DNA from: CAZBBB01 sp964490005
GTDB taxonomy: Bacteria > Planctomycetota > B15-G4
Reading direction: 5' to 3'
Assembly: GCA_964490005.1 (NCBI GenBank)
Contig: CAZBBB010000124.1
Span: forward strand, 1-8,496
Length of the DNA: 8,496 nt
Shown: one piece after another, positions 1 through 7,384 of the stretch
How the letters are laid out: each line of letters opens with the position of its first letter
How positions within the stretch are numbered: the stretch's first letter is position 1
The notes under the pieces: model-generated
Databases searched by the model: none
What the model was told of the DNA's origin: nothing
The model's input: only the letters and a program-made list of their open reading frames with translations
Translations under genes and position numbers: made by a program

Positions 1-98
1 ACCGGCCGCGCGCCGCAGCGCGCGCAGGTCGCCGCGGCGGCCGGCTCGGCGCAACGCGCGCAGCGCGCGGCGGGCGGGGGTGCGGGCGGGGCGCTCAT
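1..98 (-). CDS. N-terminus of a zinc-ribbon protein (partial, runs off window)
   Basis: A minus-strand reading frame opens with ATG at 98 and stays open to the window edge, giving 32 residues. After a Pro/Ala-rich start come two CxxC pairs, Cys13/Cys16 and Cys25/Cys28, eight residues apart. This is the usual pattern of a small zinc ribbon at the front of a larger bacterial protein. A purine-rich AGAAGGGG lies directly before the ATG and may serve as a ribosome-binding site, though the spacing is short. The gene diverges from the acyl-CoA dehydrogenase gene, with 92 bases between the two starts. Seen: the cysteine spacing and the open frame. Inferred: that it binds zinc and is a real gene. The function cannot be named because the rest lies outside the window. 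Confidence 0.55.
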   Translation of the reverse strand, partial: MSAPPAPPPAARCARCAEPAAAATCARCGARP

Positions 99-109
99 GC
101 CCCTTCTGG

Positions 110-182
110 TACACTACGCCGCTTCGCCTCACACGGTTTTTTCCCTCGTGCGGCAGGGCTTCCCGCACGGCGCCTCGCGGAG
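110..182 (+). promoter_or_regulatory. Leader region of the glutaryl-CoA dehydrogenase gene: weak -10, hairpin, RBS
   Basis: In the 92 bases between the divergent starts there is a -10-like TACACT at 110-115, without a recognisable -35. A six-T run lies at 137-142. A perfect 7-bp inverted repeat follows (147-153 with 163-169, 9-base loop). GGAG at 179-182 sits eight bases before the ATG at 191 and decides that start. The hairpin lies close upstream of the ribosome-binding site and could be a leader structure or a repressor half-site pair. The T-run comes before the hairpin rather than after it, so this is not a plus-strand terminator. The promoter is weak evidence; the RBS is good. Confidence 0.35.
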
Positions 183-190
183 CAGCAACG

Positions 191-1360
191 ATGTCGGTCT
201 ATCGCGGCCTCGACTACTACGAGCTCGACGACCTCTTCACCGAAGAGGAGCGCATGATCCGCGACACGACGCGCGACTTCGTGTCCGAGAACGTCATGCC
301 GATCATCGGCGAGGCCTGCGAGAAGGCCGAGTTCCCGCGGCAGCTCATCGCGCAGGTCGCCGAACTGGGCTTGCTGGGGCCGACCCTGCCCGAGACCTAC
401 GGCTGCGCGGGCCTGGGGCCCGTCGCCTACGGCCTGATCTGCCAGGAACTCGAGCGCGGCGACTCGGGTCTGCGCTCCTTCGTCTCGGTGCAGGGCAGCC
501 TCGTCATGTGGCCGATCTTCACCTACGGCAGCGAGGAGCAGAAGCGCCGCTGGCTGCCCGAGATGGCCAAGGGTCGCGCGATCGGCTGCTTCGGCCTGAC
601 CGAGCCCGACCAGGGCAGCGACCCCTCGGGCATGAAGACGCGCGCCGTGAAGGACGGCGACCACTGGGTGATCAACGGCGCCAAGATGTGGATCACCAAC
701 GGCACGATCGCCGACGTGGCGCTGGTCTGGGCGCGCACCGACGACGACATCCGCGGCTTCCTCGTCGAGAAGGGCACGCCGGGCTTCTCCGCGCCCGAGC
801 AGAAGCGCAAGTACAGCCTGCGCGCCAGCGTGACGAGCGAGCTGGTGCTCGACCACGTGCGCGTGCCGGCCAGCGCGATGCTGCCGGGCGTCAAGGGCCT
901 CAAGGGCCCCCTCAACTGCCTGAGCCAGGCGCGCTACGGCATCGCCTGGGGCGCGATCGGCGCCGCGCAGGCCTGCTACGACGAGGCGCTCAACTACGTC
1001 AAGGGCCGCGAGCAGTTCGGCAAGCCGCTCGCGAGCTTCCAGCTCGTGCAGGCCAAGCTCGCGCACATGGTCACGCAGATCACCGCGATGCAGCTCATCG
1101 CCTGGCGCCTGGCGAAGCTCAAGGAGGCCGGCCGCGCGCGTCCGCAGCACGTGAGCCTGGCCAAGCGCAACAACGTCGGCCGCGCGCTCGAGATCGCGCG
1201 CACGGCCCGCGACATGCTCGGCGCCAACGGCATCACGGCCGAGTACCAGTGCATGCGGCACATGTGCAATCTCGAGTCGGTCTACACCTACGAGGGCACG
1301 AACGACATCCACACCCTGATCCTGGGGCAGGACGTCACCGGCATCGGCGCCTTCGCCTGA
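191..1360 (+). CDS. gcdH: Glutaryl-CoA dehydrogenase (acyl-CoA dehydrogenase family)
   Basis: The product is a 389-residue FAD enzyme that oxidises and decarboxylates glutaryl-CoA to crotonyl-CoA in the cytoplasm, in lysine, tryptophan or benzoyl-CoA breakdown. Length and sequence follow the GCDH family closely. The flavin-binding stretch CFGLTEPDQGSDP is at 133-145 and WITN at 167-170. The catalytic base is Glu368 in TYEGT. Glu88, Arg95, Ser96 and Ser99 correspond to human Glu87, Arg94, Ser95 and Ser98, which hold the glutaryl carboxylate, and Tyr367 matches human Tyr369. These are the residues of the decarboxylating type. The frame is open further upstream, but the ATG at 191 has GGAG eight bases before it, and homology begins a few residues later. 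No glutarate or electron-transfer partner gene is adjacent, so it appears monocistronic. A different short-chain acyl-CoA substrate is possible but less likely. Confidence 0.9.
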   Translation: MSVYRGLDYYELDDLFTEEERMIRDTTRDFVSENVMPIIGEACEKAEFPRQLIAQVAELGLLGPTLPETYGCAGLGPVAYGLICQELERGDSGLRSFVSVQGSLVMWPIFTYGSEEQKRRWLPEMAKGRAIGCFGLTEPDQGSDPSGMKTRAVKDGDHWVINGAKMWITNGTIADVALVWARTDDDIRGFLVEKGTPGFSAPEQKRKYSLRASVTSELVLDHVRVPASAMLPGVKGLKGPLNCLSQARYGIAWGAIGAAQACYDEALNYVKGREQFGKPLASFQLVQAKLAHMVTQITAMQLIAWRLAKLKEAGRARPQHVSLAKRNNVGRALEIARTARDMLGANGITAEYQCMRHMCNLESVYTYEGTNDIHTLILGQDVTGIGAFA

Positions 1361-1394
1361 GCCGCGGCGCGCGGCGCCGCGCGGGCCGGCTCAG
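1357..1394. terminator. Hairpin between convergent genes, candidate bidirectional terminator
   Basis: The 30-base gap between the two convergent stop codons is nearly a perfect palindrome. Outer arms of 8 bp (CTGAGCCG at 1357-1364 and CGGCTCAG at 1387-1394) include the stop codons of both genes. Inside them lies a perfect 16-base palindrome at 1368-1383, which can form six pairs and a 4-base loop. The structure is symmetrical, so it could act on transcripts from either side. There is no T-tract on either strand, so it is not a classical intrinsic terminator; termination or 3'-end protection is inferred. Confidence 0.45.
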
Positions 1395-1804
1395 TTCTCC
1401 GCGGCGCGCGCGCTGGCCGGGCACATGATCGCGCTCACCGTGCGCAGGGCCTCGTCCCAGGCGGCCGAGATCTCGGGCGTCCAGTCCTTGCCGAGCGTGT
1501 CGGCCATGGCGCTGAGCATCGAGGCGCGCACGTAGTCGTACTGGTGCGGCTGCACGCCGTAGCCCTCGTGCTCGGCGCCCATCTTCCGCAGCAGCGGCAG
1601 CAGCACCTCGGGCTTCTCGACGTTGGCGACCACGGCCGCGACGCTGGCCATGAGCTTCCTGCGCTGCTCGGTGAAGTCGTCGAGCTTGAACAGCGGCCGC
1701 ACCTGCGGGTAGGTGGCGAACATGCGCGCGTAGAAGCGCCGGGCGAGCGCGTCGGCGTCGGGGGACAGGCGCTGGAACGAGGCGCGCAGCAGCGAGACGT
1801 CCAT
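1391..1804 (-). CDS. Single-domain bacterial haemoglobin (Vgb/flavohaemoglobin-type globin)
   Basis: The 137-residue haem protein probably binds oxygen and removes nitric oxide as a cytoplasmic NO dioxygenase; that role is inferred from the family and the neighbour. Alignment from memory to Vitreoscilla haemoglobin places Tyr25 at B10, Phe39 at CD1 in RPLF, Gln47 at E7 and the proximal His79 at F8. Tyr-B10/Gln-E7 is the distal-pocket pair of the flavohaemoglobin class. No FAD or NAD domain follows, so a separate reductase must re-reduce the haem. The ATG at 1804 has GGAG six bases upstream. The gene lies 30 bases downstream of an NsrR-type regulator on the same strand and is probably cotranscribed with it, so it should be induced by NO. 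It ends facing the dehydrogenase gene across a 30-base palindromic gap. Confidence 0.88.
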   Translation of the reverse strand: MDVSLLRASFQRLSPDADALARRFYARMFATYPQVRPLFKLDDFTEQRRKLMASVAAVVANVEKPEVLLPLLRKMGAEHEGYGVQPHQYDYVRASMLSAMADTLGKDWTPEISAAWDEALRTVSAIMCPASARAAEN

Positions 1805-1834
1805 GGCGGACTCCGGTCGGGCGGGGCGAAGGGG

Positions 1835-2281
1835 TCAGTCGATCTTCAGGTGGGCCAGGCCGCCGCTGCGGGCGCGCGGCCGGGTCAGTTCGGCGAGCGT
1901 CTTGCCGGCGAGCACGTCGAAGAAGGCGCTCTCGGCCGAGATGAGCAGGCGGCGCAGGCCGCAGCCGGGCTCGAGCACGCAGGTCTCGGGCTGCAGCACG
2001 CAGTCGAGCACGCGGCCCTTGCCTTCGGTGGCGGCCACGACGTCGGCGACCGTGAGCGTCGCGAGGTCGACGGCCAGCGAGACCCCGCCGCCGCGGCCGG
2101 GGCGCGTGGCGACCCAGCCGCGCCGCACGAGCTCCTGCACGACCTTGACCAGGTGCTCGCGCGAGATCTCGAAGGCGCCCGCGATCTCGGTCACGGAGGC
2201 GGGCCGCCCGGCGTGCCCGAGGAACAGCAGCACGCGCAGCGCGTAGTCGGTCTGGAGCTTGAGTCGCACGGGAGCGAACAT
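1835..2281 (-). CDS. nsrR: Rrf2-family Fe-S transcriptional repressor, NsrR-type (NO sensor)
   Basis: This winged-helix DNA-binding regulator has 148 residues from the ATG at 2281, or 144 from a GTG at 2269. The GTG version starts MRLKLQTDYALR, which aligns without gaps to the usual Rrf2 beginning, so 2269 may be the true start; neither has a clear ribosome-binding site. In GTG numbering the helix-turn-helix is about residues 25-50 (SVTEIAGAFEISREHLVKVV) and the wing is RGGGV around 59-63. Three cluster cysteines are Cys90, Cys97 and Cys103, and Asp8 is present. In characterised NsrR proteins three cysteines plus this Asp bind a [4Fe-4S] cluster that NO destroys, releasing DNA. The next gene in the operon is a globin, which supports NO sensing. 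IscR-like or other Rrf2 functions are less likely because of the cysteine spacing and the context. Confidence 0.82.
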   Translation of the reverse strand: MFAPVRLKLQTDYALRVLLFLGHAGRPASVTEIAGAFEISREHLVKVVQELVRRGWVATRPGRGGGVSLAVDLATLTVADVVAATEGKGRVLDCVLQPETCVLEPGCGLRRLLISAESAFFDVLAGKTLAELTRPRARSGGLAHLKID

Positions 2282-2307
2282 GGTATCGCGCATACCAGTT
2301 TTGTCCA
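2280..2307 (-). promoter_or_regulatory. Promoter and candidate Rrf2/NsrR operator of the regulator-globin operon
   Basis: On the minus strand TGGACA (2307-2302) and TACCAT (2285-2280) are separated by 16 bases and match -35 and -10 elements at five of six and four of six positions. A perfect inverted repeat, TGGTAT-N5-ATACCA at 2281-2297, fills the spacer and covers most of the -10. A dimeric repressor bound there would block RNA polymerase, as expected for autoregulation by the adjacent Rrf2 protein. The motif differs from the longer enterobacterial NsrR box, so the pairing is inferred from position. Transcription would start at about 2273, downstream of the ATG at 2281 and only a few bases before the GTG at 2269. 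Confidence 0.5.
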
Positions 2308-2363
2308 GCGCGGCGATTCCCGCCTTGTCTCGCCGCCCGGGTCGCGGAGAATCCGCGCCGGCC

Positions 2364-2897
2364 ATGGCCGCCTCCCGTCTCGCTCCCCTGCTCACGGTGC
2401 CCCTCGGTCTGGCGCTGACCTATCTCGCCGACGCGCGCGGCTGGGAGGCGCTGCTCGAGAAGGAGCCGCACGAACTGCTGGCCCTGCCGCTGCTCGCGAC
2501 GGCCACGCTGCTGTGGGGGCTGCGCGCCTGGGCCGCGCCGCGCCCGCTGGCCGGGCTGGTCGTGCTCATGTCCTTCGCGCTGTTCTGCCGCGAGGTCCAC
2601 TTCCGGGGCAGCGACGAGTTCATCTGGGTCGTGATGCTCGGCGCCGCGTTCTGGAGCTGGAAGCGCCGCGCGGTGGTGCTCGAGAACGCGCGCGACTGGC
2701 GCAGCTCGGGCTGGTTCGTCGCGGCCCTCGCGGGCTACGCCTTCAGCCAGATGATCTCGCACCGCTTCTTCCGGGCGTTGCCCGACGAGAAGCGCCTGCA
2801 CGTGCCGATGGAGGAGCTGAGCGAGTCGGTCGCGCACCTCGTGTTCGTGCTGGCGGCGGCGCTCGGCTGGTGGGAGACGCGCCGGCCGCGGCGCTGA
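2364..2897 (+). CDS. Small multi-pass inner-membrane protein, function unknown
   Basis: I do not recognise this 177-residue protein as a named family. It is strongly hydrophobic, with about six possible membrane segments near residues 7-22, 37-57, 62-76, 85-99, 116-133 and 152-170. Charged residues placed at or in helices stand out: CREVHF at 75-80 after segment three and EELSES at 150-155 leading into segment six, with His158 inside it. Such an arrangement could bind a metal or a charged lipid headgroup, but that is speculation. The start is taken at ATG 2364; the frame is open further upstream, but that part lacks hydrophobic character and overlaps the divergent regulator. GGAG at 2346-2349 is rather far upstream (14 bases). 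It diverges from the NsrR-type gene and converges on the glycosyltransferase gene. Confidence 0.65.
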   Translation: MAASRLAPLLTVPLGLALTYLADARGWEALLEKEPHELLALPLLATATLLWGLRAWAAPRPLAGLVVLMSFALFCREVHFRGSDEFIWVVMLGAAFWSWKRRAVVLENARDWRSSGWFVAALAGYAFSQMISHRFFRALPDEKRLHVPMEELSESVAHLVFVLAAALGWWETRRPRR

Positions 2898-2918
2898 GGG
2901 CGCGAAGACCGCTCAGCG
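2892..2918. terminator. Hairpin over two convergent stop codons
   Basis: Perfect 7-bp arms, CGCTGAG at 2892-2898 and CTCAGCG at 2912-2918, flank a 13-base loop. Each arm contains the stop codon of one of the convergent genes. There is no T-tract. Three of the seven pairs follow simply from two facing TGA codons, so the evidence is weaker than for the longer palindrome at 1357-1394. It could help to end both transcripts. Confidence 0.3.
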
Positions 2919-4025
2919 GCGGCGCGCGAACAGCTCGCGGGCGCGCTCGTGCGCGGCCAGCGTGCGCTCGGCCACGCTGCGCCAGGTGAAGTGCCGCGCC
3001 ACGCGCTCGGGCCCGCGCCGGGCCAGCTCGCGGCGGTGCGCCTCGTCGCGCGCCAGGCCGGCGATCGCCCCGGCGAATCCGCCGGCATCGGCCGGGTCGA
3101 ACGGCACGCCGACCTCGCCGAGCGTTTCGGGCAACGCGCCCCGGTCGCTGCACAGCACCGGCGCGCCGCAGGCCTGCGCCTCGATCACGGGCAGGCCGAA
3201 ACCCTCGTGCAGCGACGCGCAGCAGAAGATCGCCGCGCCGGCGAGCAGCGCCGGCAACTCGTCCGGCGCCAGAAAACCCGGCAGGCGCAGGCGGTCGGGC
3301 GGCAGGCCGAGCGCGACGGCCTGGCCGCGCAGCCGTTCGGCGGCCGGGCCGCGCGGGCCTCCGAGCACCAGCACCCACTCCGCGGGCAGGCGGGCCGCGA
3401 CGAAGGCCGACAGCAGCCCCTGCTGGTTCTTGCGCGCGCTGAAGGCGCCCACGTGCAGCAGGTACGGGCGGTCCGCCAGGCGGTGGCGCGCCAGCACGGA
3501 GGCGAGGCGCCCGGGCTCGGGGCGGCGAAACACGTCGGTGTCGACGCCGCAGGGCACGACCGCGACGCGCTCGGGCGGCACGCCGAGCTGCTCGTGCAGC
3601 GAACGCGCGCCCTGCTCGCTGTACGAGACGAGCAGGTCGGCGCGCCCGACCGTCTGCCGGATGCGCGCCTGCCGCTCCCGTCGCCAGCGCTCGTCGCTCA
3701 GTTCGGGGTACTCGAAGACGTTCAGGTCGTGCAGCGTCGCGACGCGCGCGCAGCCGCGGTCGGGCGGCAGCCGCACGCCGATCGAATGCAGCAGGTCGAT
3801 CGGGCCGACGAGCGGCCGCACGAGGCGGTCGACGAGCAGGCGCCGCGGCGCGCGCGGCAGCAGGCCGGCGAGGTGACCGCGCGCGAGCCAGCGATTGGGG
3901 CGCAGCGCGAGCCGCACCGACAGCTCCGGGCGCAGCGCGCCGAGGGCCGCGATGAGCGAGCGGCCGTAGCCGCCGATGCCGCCGCGCTCGGCCTTGGCGC
4001 AGGAGGTGACGTCGAAGGCGATCAT
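2913..4025 (-). CDS. GT4-family glycosyltransferase (GT-B fold)
   Basis: This 370-residue retaining glycosyltransferase transfers a sugar from a nucleotide-activated donor and probably works at the cytoplasmic face of the membrane in making a surface polysaccharide. The N-terminal acceptor domain begins with the glycine-rich loop GGIGGYGRSL at 15-24 and has TLHDLNVFEYPE at 97-108, both typical of the mannosyltransferase-like branch. The donor domain has HVGAFSARKN at 191-200, with Arg198 and Lys199 at the phosphate-binding position, and the EX7E motif in EGFGLPVIE with Glu274 and Glu282. Length is normal for GT4. It starts at ATG 4025, 34 bases after the DUF1844 gene on the same strand, so it is probably the last gene of the kdsB-pyrG operon. 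The exact sugar and acceptor cannot be read from the sequence. No membrane segment is obvious. Confidence 0.85.
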   Translation of the reverse strand: MIAFDVTSCAKAERGGIGGYGRSLIAALGALRPELSVRLALRPNRWLARGHLAGLLPRAPRRLLVDRLVRPLVGPIDLLHSIGVRLPPDRGCARVATLHDLNVFEYPELSDERWRRERQARIRQTVGRADLLVSYSEQGARSLHEQLGVPPERVAVVPCGVDTDVFRRPEPGRLASVLARHRLADRPYLLHVGAFSARKNQQGLLSAFVAARLPAEWVLVLGGPRGPAAERLRGQAVALGLPPDRLRLPGFLAPDELPALLAGAAIFCCASLHEGFGLPVIEAQACGAPVLCSDRGALPETLGEVGVPFDPADAGGFAGAIAGLARDEAHRRELARRGPERVARHFTWRSVAERTLAAHERARELFARRR

Positions 4026-4059
4026 CCGGCCGCCGGCCTCGCCGCGGGCCGCCGCGCCA

Positions 4060-4403
4060 CTACTCGGCCTTGCGCACCCAGGCCAGGCGCAGGTTGGTGA
4101 GCACGCCCTTGAGGTACTCGTCCTCTTCGGGCGTGCGGTTGCCGGCCGTCTTGGCGTCGAGCATCGCGATCGTGTCGATCAGGAAGCGCGCCGCGCGCAG
4201 GTCGGTCTCGCGCCGGCCCGTCATCGGGTTCTCGGTCTCGCCGAGCGCCATGCCGACCTGGCTCGCGAGATGGAAGACGTGCACGATGAGCGTGGGCTCG
4301 GGCAAGGCCCGGCCGCCCTCGCCCGCGCCCTCGCCCTTGCCGCGCGGCGCGCCGGTCGCCTCGGCGGCGCCGGACAGCGGCTGGCCGTCGGGCCCCAGCA
4401 GGC

Positions 4404-4407
<4 letters not shown>
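4060..4407 (-). CDS. DUF1844-family small protein, translationally coupled to pyrG
   Basis: The 115-residue protein has two parts. Residues 1-37 are rich in Gly, Ala and charged residues and look disordered. Residues 38-113 match the DUF1844 domain: a helix around HVFHLASQVGMALGE (43-57), the turn NPMTG (60-64), a second helix with AARFLIDTIAMLDAKT (72-87), GNRTPEEDEYLKG (89-101), then a last helix ending in LRLAWV. The biochemical role of DUF1844 is unknown to me. The gene starts with a GTG whose last two bases and the following A form the TGA of pyrG (GTGA overlap at 4404-4407), so its translation is probably coupled to that of CTP synthase. A structural or regulatory link to PyrG is a hypothesis based on this coupling. 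No signal peptide or membrane helix is clear. Confidence 0.78.
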
Positions 4408-6043
<1,636 letters not shown>

Positions 6044-6047
<4 letters not shown>

Positions 6048-6805
6048 GACGCGCTCCGGGCCGCCTCCGTCCTGGCCACGAAGCGAGCGTAGTCCTCGGG
6101 CGTATCGATTCCCAGAGAGCGGTGGGCGGTCGTGACGACGCCGATGCGCAGCCCCAGTTCGAGGGCGCGCAACTGCTCGAGACGCTCGCGCCGCTCGAGC
6201 GCGCCGGGCGGCGCGGCGGCGAAGCGCAGCAGGGCCGGGCGCCGCCAGCCGTACACGCCCTGGTGCGCGCAGGCGCCCAGCGGCGAGTCGCCGTGCGGCA
6301 CCGGGCTGCGCGAGAAGTACAGCGCCCGCCCGCGGGCGTCGACGACGGCCTTGACCACGTGCGGCGAGAGCCAGTCGCGCTGCTCGTCGGCGTCGAAGGG
6401 GCGCACGAGCGTCACCAGCTCCTCGTCGCCGTCGCGCAGCCGCGCGACGAGCCGGTCGAGGTCGCCCGGGTCGATCTCCGGCTCGTCGCCCTGCACGTTG
6501 AGCACCAGCGGTTCGTCGCGCCGGCCCATGACCTCGGCCACGCGGTCGGAGCCGCTCGGGTGCGCGGCGGAGGTGCGCTCGACCTGCGCCCCGAAGGCGC
6601 GGCAGGCGGCCTCGATGCGCTCGTCGTCGGTGGCGATCAGGACCGCGTCGAGGCTGGCGGCGCGACGCACCTGCTCCCAGACGTGCCGCACGAGCGGCTT
6701 GCCCGTCTGCGCCAGCAGCGGCTTGCCCGGCAGGCGGGTGGCGCCGTAGCGCACCGGAATGACGGCCACGGCCCGCAGCCGCGCGCCTGCCGTCCCGCCG
6801 CTCAC
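6044..6805 (-). CDS. kdsB: 3-deoxy-manno-octulosonate cytidylyltransferase (CMP-KDO synthetase)
   Basis: The enzyme couples CTP and KDO to CMP-KDO and pyrophosphate, activating KDO for lipopolysaccharide inner core synthesis in the cytoplasm. Its 253 residues fit the family (E. coli 248). Visible motifs in order: RYGATRLPGKPL at 19-30 (nucleotide loop), HPSGSDRVAEV at 82-92, NVQGDEP at 103-109 with the metal-binding Asp, YFSRSPVPH at 163-171, RLEQLRALELG at 208-218 and GIDTPEDYARF at 232-242. The start is a GTG at 6805 forming a GTGA overlap with the preceding gene; a later GTG just before AVIPVRYG is possible but would break the overlap pattern. The gene also overlaps pyrG by GTGA downstream, so the CTP producer and a CTP consumer are translated from one message. 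A related CMP-sugar (8-amino-KDO) cannot be excluded. Confidence 0.92.
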
Positions 6806-7347
6806 TTGCGGGCCTGGCCCGCGGCGCGCAGCGCCTCGGCCTGCCGGCGGAACAGCTCGGCGCCGGCCGGGTTGTCGATGGCCTGCAGGCCGCCGACCGA
6901 GCCGTAGTGGAAGTCCATGACCAGCTTCATCTGCGCGAAGGCCGTGCGCTGCTCGATGCTGGCGCCCTGCGGCGGGACGAGGAAGGACCGCACCTCGGAG
7001 CCCGCGCGCAGCTCGACGAAGCCGGCCACCCCGGCCGTGGGCGCCGGCCCGGGGGTCGCCAGCCGCCCGAAGCCGACCGCCTCCAGGCCCTCGATCAGGT
7101 CCTCGAGCACGAACTCGGGCGCCAGCTTGACGGCGGCGTCGGCGCGCCGCTCGGAGTAGATCTCCGTCAGGCCGGGATACTCCTCGTGCGCGAGGACGAG
7201 GTAGGCGCCGTTGTCGGCGTCGTACAATCGCACCATCACGCGGTCGCCCGAGGAGAGGGCCGACGACAGGCTGGAGCACGCGCCGCACAGGCCGATCAGC
7301 ACGAGCGCCGCGCCCGACAGCACGAACTTCTTGCAGGCGGATGACAA
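6802..7347 (-). CDS. Putative exported lipoprotein, function unknown, first gene of the kdsB operon
   Basis: I do not recognise the family. From a TTG at 7347 the product has 181 residues. It opens with a short basic part (KK at 5-6) and a hydrophobic run ending IGLCGAC, then a Ser-rich stretch. Cys24 with Gly-Ala before it could be a lipobox cysteine, but Cys instead of Leu at -3 makes it a weak one; simple signal-peptide export is the alternative. The mature part is a mixed soluble domain with no motif I can name. No ATG is available near the 5' end: TTG at 7374 (190 residues), TTG at 7347 and GTG at 7323 are the options. I prefer 7347 because it keeps the basic part of the signal sequence and lies downstream of a plausible promoter. 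The last codons overlap the kdsB start by GTGA. Confidence 0.6.
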   Translation of the reverse strand: MSSACKKFVLSGAALVLIGLCGACSSLSSALSSGDRVMVRLYDADNGAYLVLAHEEYPGLTEIYSERRADAAVKLAPEFVLEDLIEGLEAVGFGRLATPGPAPTAGVAGFVELRAGSEVRSFLVPPQGASIEQRTAFAQMKLVMDFHYGSVGGLQAIDNPAGAELFRRQAEALRAAGQARK

Positions 7348-7354
7348 GCGCCGG

Positions 7355-7384
7355 AGCCTATGGGACGCCCGCAAAACGTGTCAA
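7355..7384 (-). promoter_or_regulatory. Candidate sigma-70-like promoter of the lipoprotein-kdsB-pyrG operon
   Basis: On the minus strand a perfect TTGACA lies at 7384-7379, followed after 18 bases by TAGGCT at 7360-7355, which keeps the most conserved T, A and T of a -10 element. Transcription would begin near 7348, almost at the proposed TTG start at 7347, implying a leaderless or nearly leaderless message. The element lies within the 5' end of the divergent kinase-like gene. The -35 is convincing in such GC-rich DNA; the -10 is only moderate. Confidence 0.45.

Noticed and set aside
137..169. T-run next to an inverted repeat as an intrinsic terminator
   Set aside because: The T-run precedes the hairpin on the plus strand and reads as A's after it on the minus strand, so it has the wrong polarity for both directions.
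95..1312. Long minus-strand open frame opposite the glutaryl-CoA dehydrogenase gene
   Set aside because: It is the antisense of a clearly conserved gene, with a low-complexity Arg/Ala/Leu/Asp composition and no motifs; such shadows are normal at this GC content.
1335..2837. 500-codon minus-strand open frame spanning several genes
   Set aside because: It crosses the globin, the regulator and the membrane-protein gene in other frames, and the sequence is repetitive Arg/Ala without domain signals.
2949..4100. Long plus-strand open frame opposite the GT4 gene
   Set aside because: Its composition is typical of the complement of a GC-rich coding frame and it has no motif, while the other strand carries a complete glycosyltransferase.
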